DNA from: Planctomycetaceae bacterium
GTDB lineage: Bacteria > Planctomycetota > Planctomycetia > Pirellulales > UBA1268
Length of the DNA: 8,401 bases
Assembly (NCBI GenBank): GCA_947464585.1
Contig: CANHYS010000061.1
Span: 1-8,401 of the forward strand
Direction: 5' to 3'
The notes beneath the pieces were generated by a model, which worked only from the letters and a program-made list of their open reading frames with translations, was not told the DNA's origin and did not search any database. Below, in pieces: positions 1-6,872 of the stretch (position 1 is its first letter; each line of letters opens with the position of its first letter). The translations under genes were made by a program, and so were the position numbers.

Positions 1-176
1 ATGGGTCGGCGTGGAAGACACCGGCGAACGAAACCCGGTCTCCGGAGAAGCCGGCAGGCGGCGTGATCAACACCGTCTCGTTCACGCCGCACGAAGCAGA
101 CAAGGTGCGGGTCACCTTCACGCACCGCGGGAAGTCACGCAGTGCCATCACGGAGGTGTTGGTGTGGGAAAAGTAG
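1..176 (+). CDS. C-terminal fragment of a probable secreted glycoside hydrolase (beta-sandwich tail)
   Basis: This gene enters from the left edge. The readable frame has codon boundaries at 3, 6, 9 and so on, and stops at TAG 174-176, giving 57 codons with no start in the window. The visible peptide runs from GSAWKTPANE to ITEVLVWEK. Its core, VNTVSFTP-like followed by VRVTFTHRGKSRSAITEVLVW, resembles the closing strands of the galactose-binding or F5/8C-like domains found at the C-terminus of planctomycete and Bacteroidetes polysaccharide-degrading enzymes, for example GH127/DUF1680 beta-L-arabinofuranosidases. I recognise the pattern from general knowledge of these families. The catalytic domain is outside the window, so the enzyme class is an inference. 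The gene converges with the minus-strand hydrolase, leaving 21 bases between the two stops and no clear T-tailed terminator. Confidence 0.6.
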   Translation, partial: GSAWKTPANETRSPEKPAGGVINTVSFTPHEADKVRVTFTHRGKSRSAITEVLVWEK

Positions 177-197
177 CGACGCACGGAGGGGCGCCCG

Positions 198-1574
198 TCA
201 AAAGGCGGGCGAGGATTCACCGCGGGCCATCGCCAGTAGCTGCCCCATGATCCGCTCGCCATCGACGCCCTTGCCGTCGTGCTCGAATTCGTTCGTGATC
301 CACACCTTCGCGCCGCGGATGAGACGGCCCGTGTCGAGCGAATACTCGCGGACCACGCACATGTCGTCCCAGTAGACGACCGCGGCGACCGGAATCTCGT
401 TGCGGGCGAGCCGGGCCGCGTCGTAGAGCGGCGGCCAGCCGTCGTGGGCGGCGATCACCTCGGCCACCTCGCGAAACGGCTGCAGGGCGGCGTACTCATC
501 GAACATCCATGGATAGATCATCTCGCCGGTGAAGAGCACCCGCCCCGCCCGGTCGGCGGCAAACTCGGGATGCTCGCCCCTCACCCGCTCCGCCGCCCAG
601 CGGGTGGCGGCGTGTTCGGCGAAGATCGGCTCGTGCAGCACGGCGAAGAGCGGCTGCGATTCGAACGGGCTCGTCGCCTGCACAGCCTGGAGAAATCGAT
701 TCGAAAGCCGGCGGCCACGTTCGCCCGGTGCCCACGCCCCTTCAAGCAAATAGTTGAGGGCGACCGGGCCGTTGGCCCGATAGAACATCAGTCCGAGCTG
801 CTGGAATCGCCGCAGCGAAAGCGGATCGCCGTTGGGCAGCCAGACGTCATTGCCGACGAGGAAATCGGCGATGCCGCGAACGTGCTCGACCTGCCTGGGA
901 AACCGCTCGTAAAAAGCGTGGTTCTTCCGGATCACGGTCGTGTAGGTCTGGCGATAGACCTCTTCGGCGGAGCGGGCGACCGGCGGCAGCCCGCCGGTGA
1001 TGATCGCGGAGGCGAGTCCTTCGGGCGCCAGCGACAGGTAGGTCGTGATGCACCAGCCGCCGTAGCTCTGCCCGCAGGCATGCCAGGGTCGATCGCCCAC
1101 GAGCGCATGCCGCAGCAGTTCGGCGTCGCGGACGATCGAGTCCTGGCGGAAGTGTCGGAGAAAGTCGAACTGTGCCGCCGGGTTTCCGCGACCGGCGACG
1201 ATTGCCGCGTCCACCGGCATGCTCAGGCCGGTGCCCCGCTGGTCGAGGACCACGATCCGGAATTCCTCGAGCAGCCGGCCAAACCAGCCCTTCGTGTCGA
1301 GCGGCCGATAGCCGTCCATGCCCGGGCCGCCGTTGAAATAGACGAGCCATGGCAGCGAGTCGGCCTGTGCCGCGTGGCGGGAGTGCGTGAACTCACGGGC
1401 GAAGATCTCGATCTGCTCCCCCAGCGGATCGCCGTGATCGAGCGGAACATGGAGCCGATGTTCGCGGACGATCGTGCCCGGCGGCCCCGCCGAGTCGCTG
1501 CTCGTTACCGCAGCGGCGATAGACGGGCCGTGTCGGCCCGGATGAACGGCTTCGGCAAGATCGATGATGTTCAT
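198..1574 (-). CDS. Alpha/beta hydrolase, S33 family, proline iminopeptidase-like
   Basis: The product has 458 residues from ATG 1574 and resembles the long (about 430-residue) S33 aminopeptidases that release N-terminal proline from peptides. Motifs in order are the oxyanion-loop segment GGPG at 82-85, DQRGTG at 111-116, the nucleophile elbow GQSYGG with Ser170, a late YWDDM with the likely acid Asp404, and NEFEHDG with His432. This completes the Ser-Asp-His triad. No signal peptide or membrane segment is visible, so it is probably cytoplasmic. The frame extends 34 codons further upstream to 1676, but I chose 1574 because GGGGA (1579-1583) lies four bases before that ATG and the upstream extension is Cys/Arg/Trp-rich and unlike the family. 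The gene stands alone, divergent from the DUF1559 gene. The long open frame opposite it (279-1664, plus) is a high-GC shadow. Exact substrate is uncertain; other S33 peptidases or esterases remain possible. Confidence 0.88.
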   Translation of the reverse strand: MNIIDLAEAVHPGRHGPSIAAAVTSSDSAGPPGTIVREHRLHVPLDHGDPLGEQIEIFAREFTHSRHAAQADSLPWLVYFNGGPGMDGYRPLDTKGWFGRLLEEFRIVVLDQRGTGLSMPVDAAIVAGRGNPAAQFDFLRHFRQDSIVRDAELLRHALVGDRPWHACGQSYGGWCITTYLSLAPEGLASAIITGGLPPVARSAEEVYRQTYTTVIRKNHAFYERFPRQVEHVRGIADFLVGNDVWLPNGDPLSLRRFQQLGLMFYRANGPVALNYLLEGAWAPGERGRRLSNRFLQAVQATSPFESQPLFAVLHEPIFAEHAATRWAAERVRGEHPEFAADRAGRVLFTGEMIYPWMFDEYAALQPFREVAEVIAAHDGWPPLYDAARLARNEIPVAAVVYWDDMCVVREYSLDTGRLIRGAKVWITNEFEHDGKGVDGERIMGQLLAMARGESSPAF

Positions 1575-1609
1575 GACGTCCCCATGGCACGGCCACCACA
1601 CATCCCAAG

Positions 1610-1638
1610 AGTATCGGCGGATGTGCCGATCCCCACAA
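1610..1638 (-). promoter_or_regulatory. Candidate sigma70-type promoter for the S33 hydrolase
   Basis: Reading the minus strand, TTGTGG (1638-1633) and GATACT (1615-1610) are separated by exactly 17 bases. The first matches the -35 consensus at three of six positions and the second matches the -10 at four of six. Transcription would begin near 1603, leaving a leader of roughly 30 bases before ATG 1574 with its GGGGA ribosome-binding site. This rests on spacing and position only, and planctomycete promoters are poorly characterised. Confidence 0.28.
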
Positions 1639-1658
1639 CGAGCATGGCTGTCGCGGAA

Positions 1659-1797
1659 GCATGAGCTTTTGCGCAATCGGCTTGAGGATATCGCGGCCGT
1701 TGTCTACACGACGGGCTTGCGGCTTTCCTTGGAGCCGCTGTTGGTCGATCTCCACACCTCGCTCCGATCGCCGAGACCACTGCGCAAAAACTCAAGC
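1659..1797. repeat. Imperfect 17-base inverted repeat enclosing a hairpin
   Basis: The left arm is GCATGAGCTTTTGCGCA (1659-1675) and the right arm is TGCGCAAAAACTCAAGC (1781-1797). The reverse complement of the right arm matches the left at 15 of 17 positions, including a nine-base uninterrupted core TTTTGCGCA. The arms are 105 bases apart and bracket the smaller hairpin at 1719-1738. No flanking target-site duplication is apparent and there is no coding content, so a miniature transposable element is possible but unproven. Paired operator sites or a structured leader RNA are alternatives. Confidence 0.5.
1719..1738. other. Hairpin with 6-bp GC-rich stem
   Basis: GCGGCT (1719-1724) and AGCCGC (1733-1738) are perfect complements around an eight-base loop, extendable by one T-G wobble. 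No T-run follows on the plus strand, and the hairpin lies between two divergent starts, so it is not an ordinary terminator. It sits near the middle of the larger inverted repeat, so the two may fold together. Confidence 0.35.
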
Positions 1798-1805
1798 GAT
1801 TTCGC

Positions 1806-1822
1806 CAAAACACACTGTTTTG
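1806..1822. promoter_or_regulatory. Perfect dyad CAAAACA-CAC-TGTTTTG, possible operator
   Basis: Two seven-base arms (1806-1812 and 1816-1822) are exact reverse complements around a three-base centre. The site is AT-rich in a GC-rich genome. It lies 27 bases upstream of the TACAAT at 1849 and about 147 bases before the DUF1559 start, which is a sensible place for a dimeric regulator. It could also form a tight hairpin, but the A/T-rich stem would be weak. The regulator is unknown. Confidence 0.35.
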
Positions 1823-1969
1823 CGGATCTCGGCAGACCACCGGATGGCTACAATCGGACAGAAGTACGTTCGGGATGGAATCTGAGTGCGTGCGGCGATT
1901 TACACCGTGTGCCGTGATCTTTGGGGGCATCCTTCTTTTTCTCGTTTCGGCTAGCGGGGATTTATTTCC

Positions 1970-3034
1970 ATGGTTTCGCTGATCTGCGGTCGCGTCCCGC
2001 GTGGTTCACGGGAGGCTCGAGGTTTCACATTGGTTGAACTGCTCGTCGTGATTGCCATCATCGGCACACTGGTGGGCCTGCTGTTGCCTGCAGTGCAGGC
2101 AGCGCGGGAGTCGGCCCGGCGATCCCTATGCCAAAACAATCTCAAGCAGATCGGCGTCGCGCTGCACAACTATCACGACGCGAAAAAGACGTTTCCCAAG
2201 GGCGTTGCGGGATCCGATATTACGGCCACGAGCCCGCGAACACGCTATCCCTGGACTTTCGAGATTCTTCCGTTTCTCGAGGAGAAGGCGGTGTATCTGA
2301 GTCGAAACACCGGGATCGCTCCGTGTTACCAACCAAATGCCAACATGGGCAATTGGACGAGTCCCGGTGCATTACCGATCAAAGGGTATCAGTGCCCCAG
2401 CGACCCGACCCCGCCCACGACGCCCGGACTTAGCGGCAATCACTCACGGGGGAACTACCTGGGTTTTGTGACGCCCTACGCCGCGTGGACGATCAGCAAG
2501 TACTACTCGAAGTCGGACGCCTATGCAGCCTGGCACAAACTGCATTTCTTCATGTGCGATCGCGCTCAAGGGATAAAGGACATCACTGACGGCACGAGCA
2601 GGACATTGGCTGTGGGCGAGTACATCAAAGGCTTGTCGTCGTTCGCAAGCGACTACCGCGGAAACATCTACTGGGACAATCTCGGCGGCTCCCTCATTGG
2701 CACACGTCGAACGCCGAACTCAGGACTCCCCGACTATCTCTGGAACGCACCGGCAGCGGGCGACCCCAGTCTGGCGCAATTCCCAGCCGTCCAAATGGCA
2801 AATAATCAAGTCAACGATCAGGAGGCGAACTCGCGAAGCTATCATGCGGGCGGCGTGTACTCCCTGTTTGCGGATAACGCCGTGCGATTCGTGGCTGATT
2901 CGGTCGATTCCTCGATATGGAAGGCGTTGGGCACGATCTCGAACGGCGGGGGGAATGAGTGCCCCAGCGCCTCAGGAGCGGCATCGCTCGCATCCTCAAC
3001 ACCGCTTGAGCCTCCATCTCCCAGCGCGGAGTAG
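1970..3034 (+). CDS. DUF1559 domain protein with type IV prepilin-like N-terminus
   Basis: The product has 354 residues. It begins with a short basic leader ending in RG, then FTLVELLVVIAIIG. This is a class III (prepilin/pseudopilin) signal, with predicted prepilin peptidase cleavage between Gly18 and Phe19 and the conserved Glu at mature position 5. The hydrophobic helix (about 20-40) continues into LLPAVQAARESARR and CQNNLKQIGVALHNYHDA, the usual opening of the DUF1559 (SBP_bac_10) domain. Near the end is the family's H-x9-DG signature in altered form: His292, then Asp302-Asn303. DUF1559 proteins are present in many copies in planctomycetes and are thought to be pseudopilin-like envelope or exported proteins; their function is not established. 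ATG 1970 is preceded by GGGGA nine bases away. Base composition is clearly less GC-rich than the flanking genes. The small lipoprotein gene follows and is probably co-transcribed. Confidence 0.93.
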   Translation: MVSLICGRVPRGSREARGFTLVELLVVIAIIGTLVGLLLPAVQAARESARRSLCQNNLKQIGVALHNYHDAKKTFPKGVAGSDITATSPRTRYPWTFEILPFLEEKAVYLSRNTGIAPCYQPNANMGNWTSPGALPIKGYQCPSDPTPPTTPGLSGNHSRGNYLGFVTPYAAWTISKYYSKSDAYAAWHKLHFFMCDRAQGIKDITDGTSRTLAVGEYIKGLSSFASDYRGNIYWDNLGGSLIGTRRTPNSGLPDYLWNAPAAGDPSLAQFPAVQMANNQVNDQEANSRSYHAGGVYSLFADNAVRFVADSVDSSIWKALGTISNGGGNECPSASGAASLASSTPLEPPSPSAE

Positions 3035-3076
3035 CGTCGCAACATGAACGATCGCGCGTGCGTGCGAACCGACTAC

Positions 3077-3081
3077 GGAGG
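3077..3081 (+). promoter_or_regulatory. Ribosome-binding site GGAGG deciding a TTG start
   Basis: A perfect GGAGG lies seven bases before an in-frame TTG at 3089-3091. The upstream ATG at 3044 has only a GGAG 12 bases away, inside the DUF1559 stop region. The spacing, together with the signal peptide that begins right after the TTG, favours initiation at 3089. Confidence 0.55.
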
Positions 3082-3088
3082 CACTGGT

Positions 3089-3526
3089 TTGGGCGGCAGA
3101 CATTCTCGGACCTTTGTGGCCGCGGTCCTCGGGCTGGCCTGCGGAGGGTGCTGGGCCCATCCGTATCCAACGGTTGACATGCGAGGCAGAGTCACCGTCG
3201 ATGGGCAGCAAGCGTCGGCCGGCCACCTGACGTTCCAGCCGAATGCAAAGGCGCGGGGTAGGGGCGGGCTGAGCGTTATCCAACCCGACGGATCCTATGT
3301 GCTCCGTGGCGTCCCACTTGGAGAAGTCACGTTCGCGATTGCACCTCAGAAAAAGACCGGTAAGCAGATCCAGACGGTCGATCCAATGGGTAACAAGGTC
3401 ACGACCGAGGAGTTCATCCCGTTGATCGAGGGCGCTGCCATTGGTGCCGGGCAGTCGACGGTAACCCTTGAGGTGTCGCCTGCCATGTCCCATTACGACT
3501 TTCGGCTGAGCGGTCAGAACAATTGA
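3089..3526 (+). CDS. Small predicted lipoprotein with transthyretin/carboxypeptidase-regulatory-like fold
   Basis: The product has 145 residues from TTG 3089, or 160 if the in-frame ATG at 3044 is used. From TTG, the protein begins with a short basic segment (GGRHSRT) and a hydrophobic stretch FVAAVLGLAC, a compact signal peptide. Cys18 fits the permissive lipoprotein pattern (Leu-Gly-Leu-Ala before Cys), and Cys21 does not. The remainder, with RGRVTVDGQ, HLTFQPN, PDGSYVLRGVPLGEVTFAI and a final strand pair, is the single beta-sandwich domain common in planctomycete small lipoproteins annotated as carboxypeptidase regulatory-like. Such genes often follow DUF1559 genes, and here 54 bases separate the two (9 if ATG 3044 is used). 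It would be anchored on the periplasmic face of a membrane. The function is unknown; a structural or adaptor role beside the DUF1559 protein is my inference. Composition matches the DUF1559 gene, not the genes downstream. Confidence 0.8.
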   Translation: MGGRHSRTFVAAVLGLACGGCWAHPYPTVDMRGRVTVDGQQASAGHLTFQPNAKARGRGGLSVIQPDGSYVLRGVPLGEVTFAIAPQKKTGKQIQTVDPMGNKVTTEEFIPLIEGAAIGAGQSTVTLEVSPAMSHYDFRLSGQNN

Positions 3527-3705
3527 CACACACCGCGGCCGGCACCACAGCCAGTCCGATTCCATTGACCCCGGGCAACTGATTGCCGACCTCGCGGTGC
3601 AAAACATCAAGCCGCACGTGCACACTCTCATTACATTTCCACAGACGTGTGTTGTAGTGTGATATCGATAGGCACTTGTCACCGAAGTCATCCCCTTGTG
3701 GGTAT
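3527..3705. other. Intergenic spacer before the cytochrome-type gene
   Basis: These 179 bases are the most AT-rich part of the window around 3601-3660 (about 45% GC by hand count). They contain an eight-base palindrome GCACGTGC (3614-3621) and several CACAC/GTGTG words that could pair weakly. I see no hairpin with a T-run and no convincing promoter, although a promoter for the downstream operon is expected here. Confidence 0.5.
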
Positions 3706-6700
3706 ATGCGTCAGCACCCTGTTCCTACTCTCCTTCCGGTATTGATGGTGGCCCTCACCTGCGGGGCGGCTGCCGCGGAGCCGATCTCATTCAACGCGGA
3801 GATTCGTCCCATGCTGGCGGAGCACTGTTTCGCGTGCCACGGCCCTGACGCGGCCGACCGGGCCGCGGATCTCCGGCTCGACACACGGGAGGGGGCAACG
3901 GCCGATGTCGGCGGCCGTGCTGCGATCGTCCCCAGCGTGAGCGGCCAAAGCGAGATGATCGCCCGTATCCGGGCCACCGACCCAGACGTGAAGATGCCGC
4001 CGCCCCACACCGGCAAGCCACTCACGGCGGAGCAGATCGCCCTGCTCGAGCGGTGGATCGACGAGGGTGCGGAGTACCAGGGGCACTGGGCGTATGAGCC
4101 TCTCGTAAGGCGTGAAGTTCCCGCCGTTTCGGCCGGTGGTCCCCGCAACCCGGTGGACGCCTTCATCGACCGTGGTCTCGCGCGACACGATCTCGCCCCG
4201 GTGGCCGAGGCCGACCGGCCCACGCTCGTCCGCCGATTGTTCCTCGATCTGACGGGGCTGCCACCCACGCCCGCCGACATTGATGCCTTCGTCTCCGACA
4301 TGCGTCCGGACGCATACGAGACGCTGGTTGACCGGTTGCTCGCGAGCCCTCACCACGCCGAGCGGATGACCCAGTGGTGGCTCGACCTTGCCCGCTACGC
4401 CGATACGGTCGGCTACCACGGCGACCAGCCGATGACCGTCTGGCCCTACCGGGATTGGGTGATCGCCGCCTTTCGCGATAACATGCCGTTCGACCGCTTC
4501 ACGCGGGAGCAGATCGCCGGCGATCTGTTTCCCGACGCCACGCGCGACAACAAGATCGCGGCGGTCTACAACCGGCTCGCGCTGATGAGCGCCGAAGGCG
4601 GCGGCCAGGAGCGGGAATACCTCGCCAAGTATGCCGCAGACCGCGTCCGCGGCGTGAGCGGGGCATGGCTCGGCTCGACGGTCGGCTGCGCCGAGTGCCA
4701 CGACCACAAATACGACCCCTTCAAGACCCGCGACTTCTATGCGCTCGCGGCGTTCTTCGCCGACATCCAGGAGCAGGGAATCTACAACGGCTTCGCACCA
4801 CCGGATCAAATCTGGGGAAAGATGGAACGGTTCTTCACTGCAGAAGACACGGCCCAGTTGGCCACCCTTGACCGCCGCCTGGCGGAGGCACGAGCGGCCC
4901 ACGATGCCGAGACCGCGGACCTGGCCGAGGCCCGTGAGAAGTGGGTCGCGATGACGGCGGCCATGCCGCCGTTCGATTCGCTCGTGCCCTTGACGATGGC
5001 GAGCGCAGGCGGCTCCGAGCTCGTGACCGCGGCCGAGCACTCCGTGATGGCCCAAGGCCCGCGGCCCGACGAGGACGACGTCACGCTCGTCTTCGATCTG
5101 CCCCCCGGACCACTGGGAGCGATCCGGCTCGAGGCGCTCGCCGACAAGAAGCTGCGATCCGGAGGGCCGGGGCGGGCCGACAACGGAAACTTCGTCGTCA
5201 CCGAGGTGACCGCGGCCCTGCGGCCCGCCACCGCGACCGATCGCCCGGAGCGGCAGCCCGGCGACCAGCCTATTCAGCTCTCCCATGCAACCGCCGATTT
5301 CGAACAGTCGGTCGCCGGCCAACTCACGCCCTCAGGAAAATGGCTCGCCGCCTACACGATCGACGGTGACTCGAGCGGACGGACGGTGGGCTGGGCGGTG
5401 CACGAAGAGGTCGGGAAGAACCATGCACTCGTGGTCCGGCCGGCAGAGCCGATTGACGTGCCCGCCGGCACGCGGCTGGTCTTCTCGATCTCGCAGCATC
5501 ATGGCAAGGGATACACGCTCGGTCGCTTTCGAGTGAGCGTTTCAGCACAGTTCGTCGACCGGGCGTTGCCGAGCCAGCTCCCGGACCGGATCGCCACGTC
5601 GATCGCCAAGCCTGCGGCGGAACGCACGCCCGAAGAGACGGCCGCGATCGCGAGCCATCATCGCACGATCGCCCCGGAGTGGAAGGAATGCCGCGAAGCT
5701 CTGGCAGCCGCTGAAAAAACCCATGCTGATTTTCTCGCGGGAGTGGCGGCGGTGCCGGTGACCGTGTCGGGCAAGCGGCGACCGACCCGCGTTCTTCCAC
5801 GTGGCAACTGGATGGACGACTCGGGCGAGCCGGTGGCACCCGCTCCGCCCGCCTTCCTGCCGCAGCCCGCCGCGTTCCCCGACCGTGAGCCGACGCGTCT
5901 CGACCTCGCTGACTGGCTCGTGGCCCGCGACAACCCGCTCGTGCCGCGGGTGCTCGCCAACCGGCTCTGGGCTGTCGGCTTCGGTCAGGGGCTCTCGCGA
6001 CGGCTCGATGACCACGGCTCTCAGGGAGAACCGCCGAGTTATCCCGACCTGCTCGATTGGCTGGCCTGCGAACTCCGCGACGGCGGCGGGCGGCAGCCGT
6101 GGGACATCCGCCACGTGTTGAAGCTCATCGTGATGAGCGACGCCTACCGGCGTTCGAGCACGGCACCGCGGGCCCTCGTGGAACACGACCCCGACAACCG
6201 GCTGATCGCCCGGCAGAACCGCTTCCGCATCGACGCGGAGAACGTTCGCGACACGCTTCTCGCCGTGAGCGGCCTGCTGTCGCCGACGATCGGCGGCCCG
6301 AGCGTGAAGCCCTATCAGCCCGACGGGTATTGGGATTATCTCAATTTTCCGAAGCGCACCTACGCGATGGACTCCGGCGACAAGCTCCACCGTCGCGGCC
6401 TCTACACCTGGTGGCAGAGGCAGTATCTCCATCCGGCGATGCTCGTCTTCGACGCGCCGAGCCGCGAGGAATGCACGGCCCGCCGCCCGCGGTCGAACAC
6501 GCCGCTGCAGGCGCTCGTGCTCCTCAATGATCCGGCGGCGGTCGAAGCCGCGCGGGCGCTGGCGGCGAAGGCGATCGCCGAGGCCGGGGACGACCCGCGG
6601 GCCAGGGGTCGATTCATGCTGCGACGGGCCGTCGGCCGCGTGCCGACCGACGCGGAGGTGGAGGTCGTCGTGCGGTTGGCGGAGGAGCAACGGGGAACGT

Positions 6701-6846
6701 TCGCCGGCGATCCGAAGGCCGCACAAGACTTCCTCACCGTCGGCGCGTTTCCGGTGCCTCCGGACATCGATCCGGTCGACCTTGCCGCGTGGACGTCGGC
6801 CGCTCGGGCGGTGCTGGCTCTCCACGAGACCATTGTCCGGAACTAA
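3706..6846 (+). CDS. Planctomycete cytochrome-type protein: PSCyt1 - DUF1549 - DUF1553
   Basis: The product has 1046 residues from ATG 3706. The frame is open from a TTG at 3676, but ATG 3706 directly starts a Sec-type signal peptide (MRQHPVPTLLPVLMVALTCG, then AAAA), so I use it despite a weak ribosome-binding site. Residues about 28-115 form the PSCyt1 domain, with haem motif Cys41-x-x-Cys44-His45. Residues about 148-360 form DUF1549 (PSCyt2), ending with a second CxxCH (328-332) in the context CAECHDHKYDP. A charged coiled-coil-like segment (384-414) follows, then a beta-rich insert (about 455-617) that includes GGPGRADNGNFV, and finally DUF1553 (about 729-995) with ANRLW and PRSNTPLQALVLLNDP. 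The length is normal for the family. It is predicted to be periplasmic and haem-bearing. The reaction is unknown, and links to polysaccharide degradation are only suggested by genome context in the phylum. The DUF1501 gene follows after 26 bases. Confidence 0.95.
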   Translation: MRQHPVPTLLPVLMVALTCGAAAAEPISFNAEIRPMLAEHCFACHGPDAADRAADLRLDTREGATADVGGRAAIVPSVSGQSEMIARIRATDPDVKMPPPHTGKPLTAEQIALLERWIDEGAEYQGHWAYEPLVRREVPAVSAGGPRNPVDAFIDRGLARHDLAPVAEADRPTLVRRLFLDLTGLPPTPADIDAFVSDMRPDAYETLVDRLLASPHHAERMTQWWLDLARYADTVGYHGDQPMTVWPYRDWVIAAFRDNMPFDRFTREQIAGDLFPDATRDNKIAAVYNRLALMSAEGGGQEREYLAKYAADRVRGVSGAWLGSTVGCAECHDHKYDPFKTRDFYALAAFFADIQEQGIYNGFAPPDQIWGKMERFFTAEDTAQLATLDRRLAEARAAHDAETADLAEAREKWVAMTAAMPPFDSLVPLTMASAGGSELVTAAEHSVMAQGPRPDEDDVTLVFDLPPGPLGAIRLEALADKKLRSGGPGRADNGNFVVTEVTAALRPATATDRPERQPGDQPIQLSHATADFEQSVAGQLTPSGKWLAAYTIDGDSSGRTVGWAVHEEVGKNHALVVRPAEPIDVPAGTRLVFSISQHHGKGYTLGRFRVSVSAQFVDRALPSQLPDRIATSIAKPAAERTPEETAAIASHHRTIAPEWKECREALAAAEKTHADFLAGVAAVPVTVSGKRRPTRVLPRGNWMDDSGEPVAPAPPAFLPQPAAFPDREPTRLDLADWLVARDNPLVPRVLANRLWAVGFGQGLSRRLDDHGSQGEPPSYPDLLDWLACELRDGGGRQPWDIRHVLKLIVMSDAYRRSSTAPRALVEHDPDNRLIARQNRFRIDAENVRDTLLAVSGLLSPTIGGPSVKPYQPDGYWDYLNFPKRTYAMDSGDKLHRRGLYTWWQRQYLHPAMLVFDAPSREECTARRPRSNTPLQALVLLNDPAAVEAARALAAKAIAEAGDDPRARGRFMLRRAVGRVPTDAEVEVVVRLAEEQRGTFAGDPKAAQDFLTVGAFPVPPDIDPVDLAAWTSAARAVLALHETIVRN

Positions 6847-6872
6847 CTTCCGCTGCAGCTGAAAGACCGCTC

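Larger units (their letters stand above)
1575..1969. other. Divergent intergenic region, non-coding, with several symmetric elements
   Basis: These 395 bases separate the starts of two divergent genes. No open frame here has a recognisable protein. The frames that cross it (for example 1564-1917 plus and 1571-1930 minus) are short, rich in Arg, Ser and Cys, and read like noise. The region must hold promoters for both genes. A TACAAT at 1849-1854 could be a -10 box for the DUF1559 gene, but no -35 is visible at 16-18 bases upstream. GGGGA at 1956-1960 sits nine bases before ATG 1970 and is the likely ribosome-binding site. The dyads and hairpin are listed separately. Confidence 0.7.

Noticed and set aside
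192..211. CGCCC...GGGCG complement near the convergent stops as a bidirectional terminator
   Set aside because: The stem is short with a ten-base loop, it overlaps the hydrolase stop, and no T-run follows on either strand.
279..1664. Long plus-strand open frame of 461 codons opposite the S33 hydrolase
   Set aside because: The minus-strand frame shows GGPG, DQRGTG, the GQSYGG nucleophile elbow and the late Asp and His. The plus-strand frame has no recognisable motif and an Arg/Asp/Val-rich composition typical of an antisense shadow in high-GC DNA.
1820..1854. TTGCGG and TACAAT as a -35/-10 pair for the DUF1559 gene
   Set aside because: The spacer is 23 bases, too long for a sigma70 promoter, and there is no extended -10.
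3614..3621. GCACGTGC palindrome in the spacer before the DUF1553 gene
   Set aside because: An eight-base palindrome is expected by chance at this scale, and no second copy supports an operator.
3631..3660. TTACAT and TAGTGT, 18 bases apart, as a promoter for the DUF1553 operon
   Set aside because: The -10 matches consensus at only three of six positions, and the AT-rich spacer offers other equally weak combinations.
3787..5322. Minus-strand open frame of 511 codons within the cytochrome-type gene
   Set aside because: It is antisense to clear PSCyt1 and DUF1549 domains with haem motifs, and it shows no family signature.
5542..6825. Minus-strand open frame of 427 codons opposite the DUF1553 domain
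   Set aside because: It is antisense to conserved DUF1553 motifs; its Arg/His/Gly-rich composition indicates a shadow.
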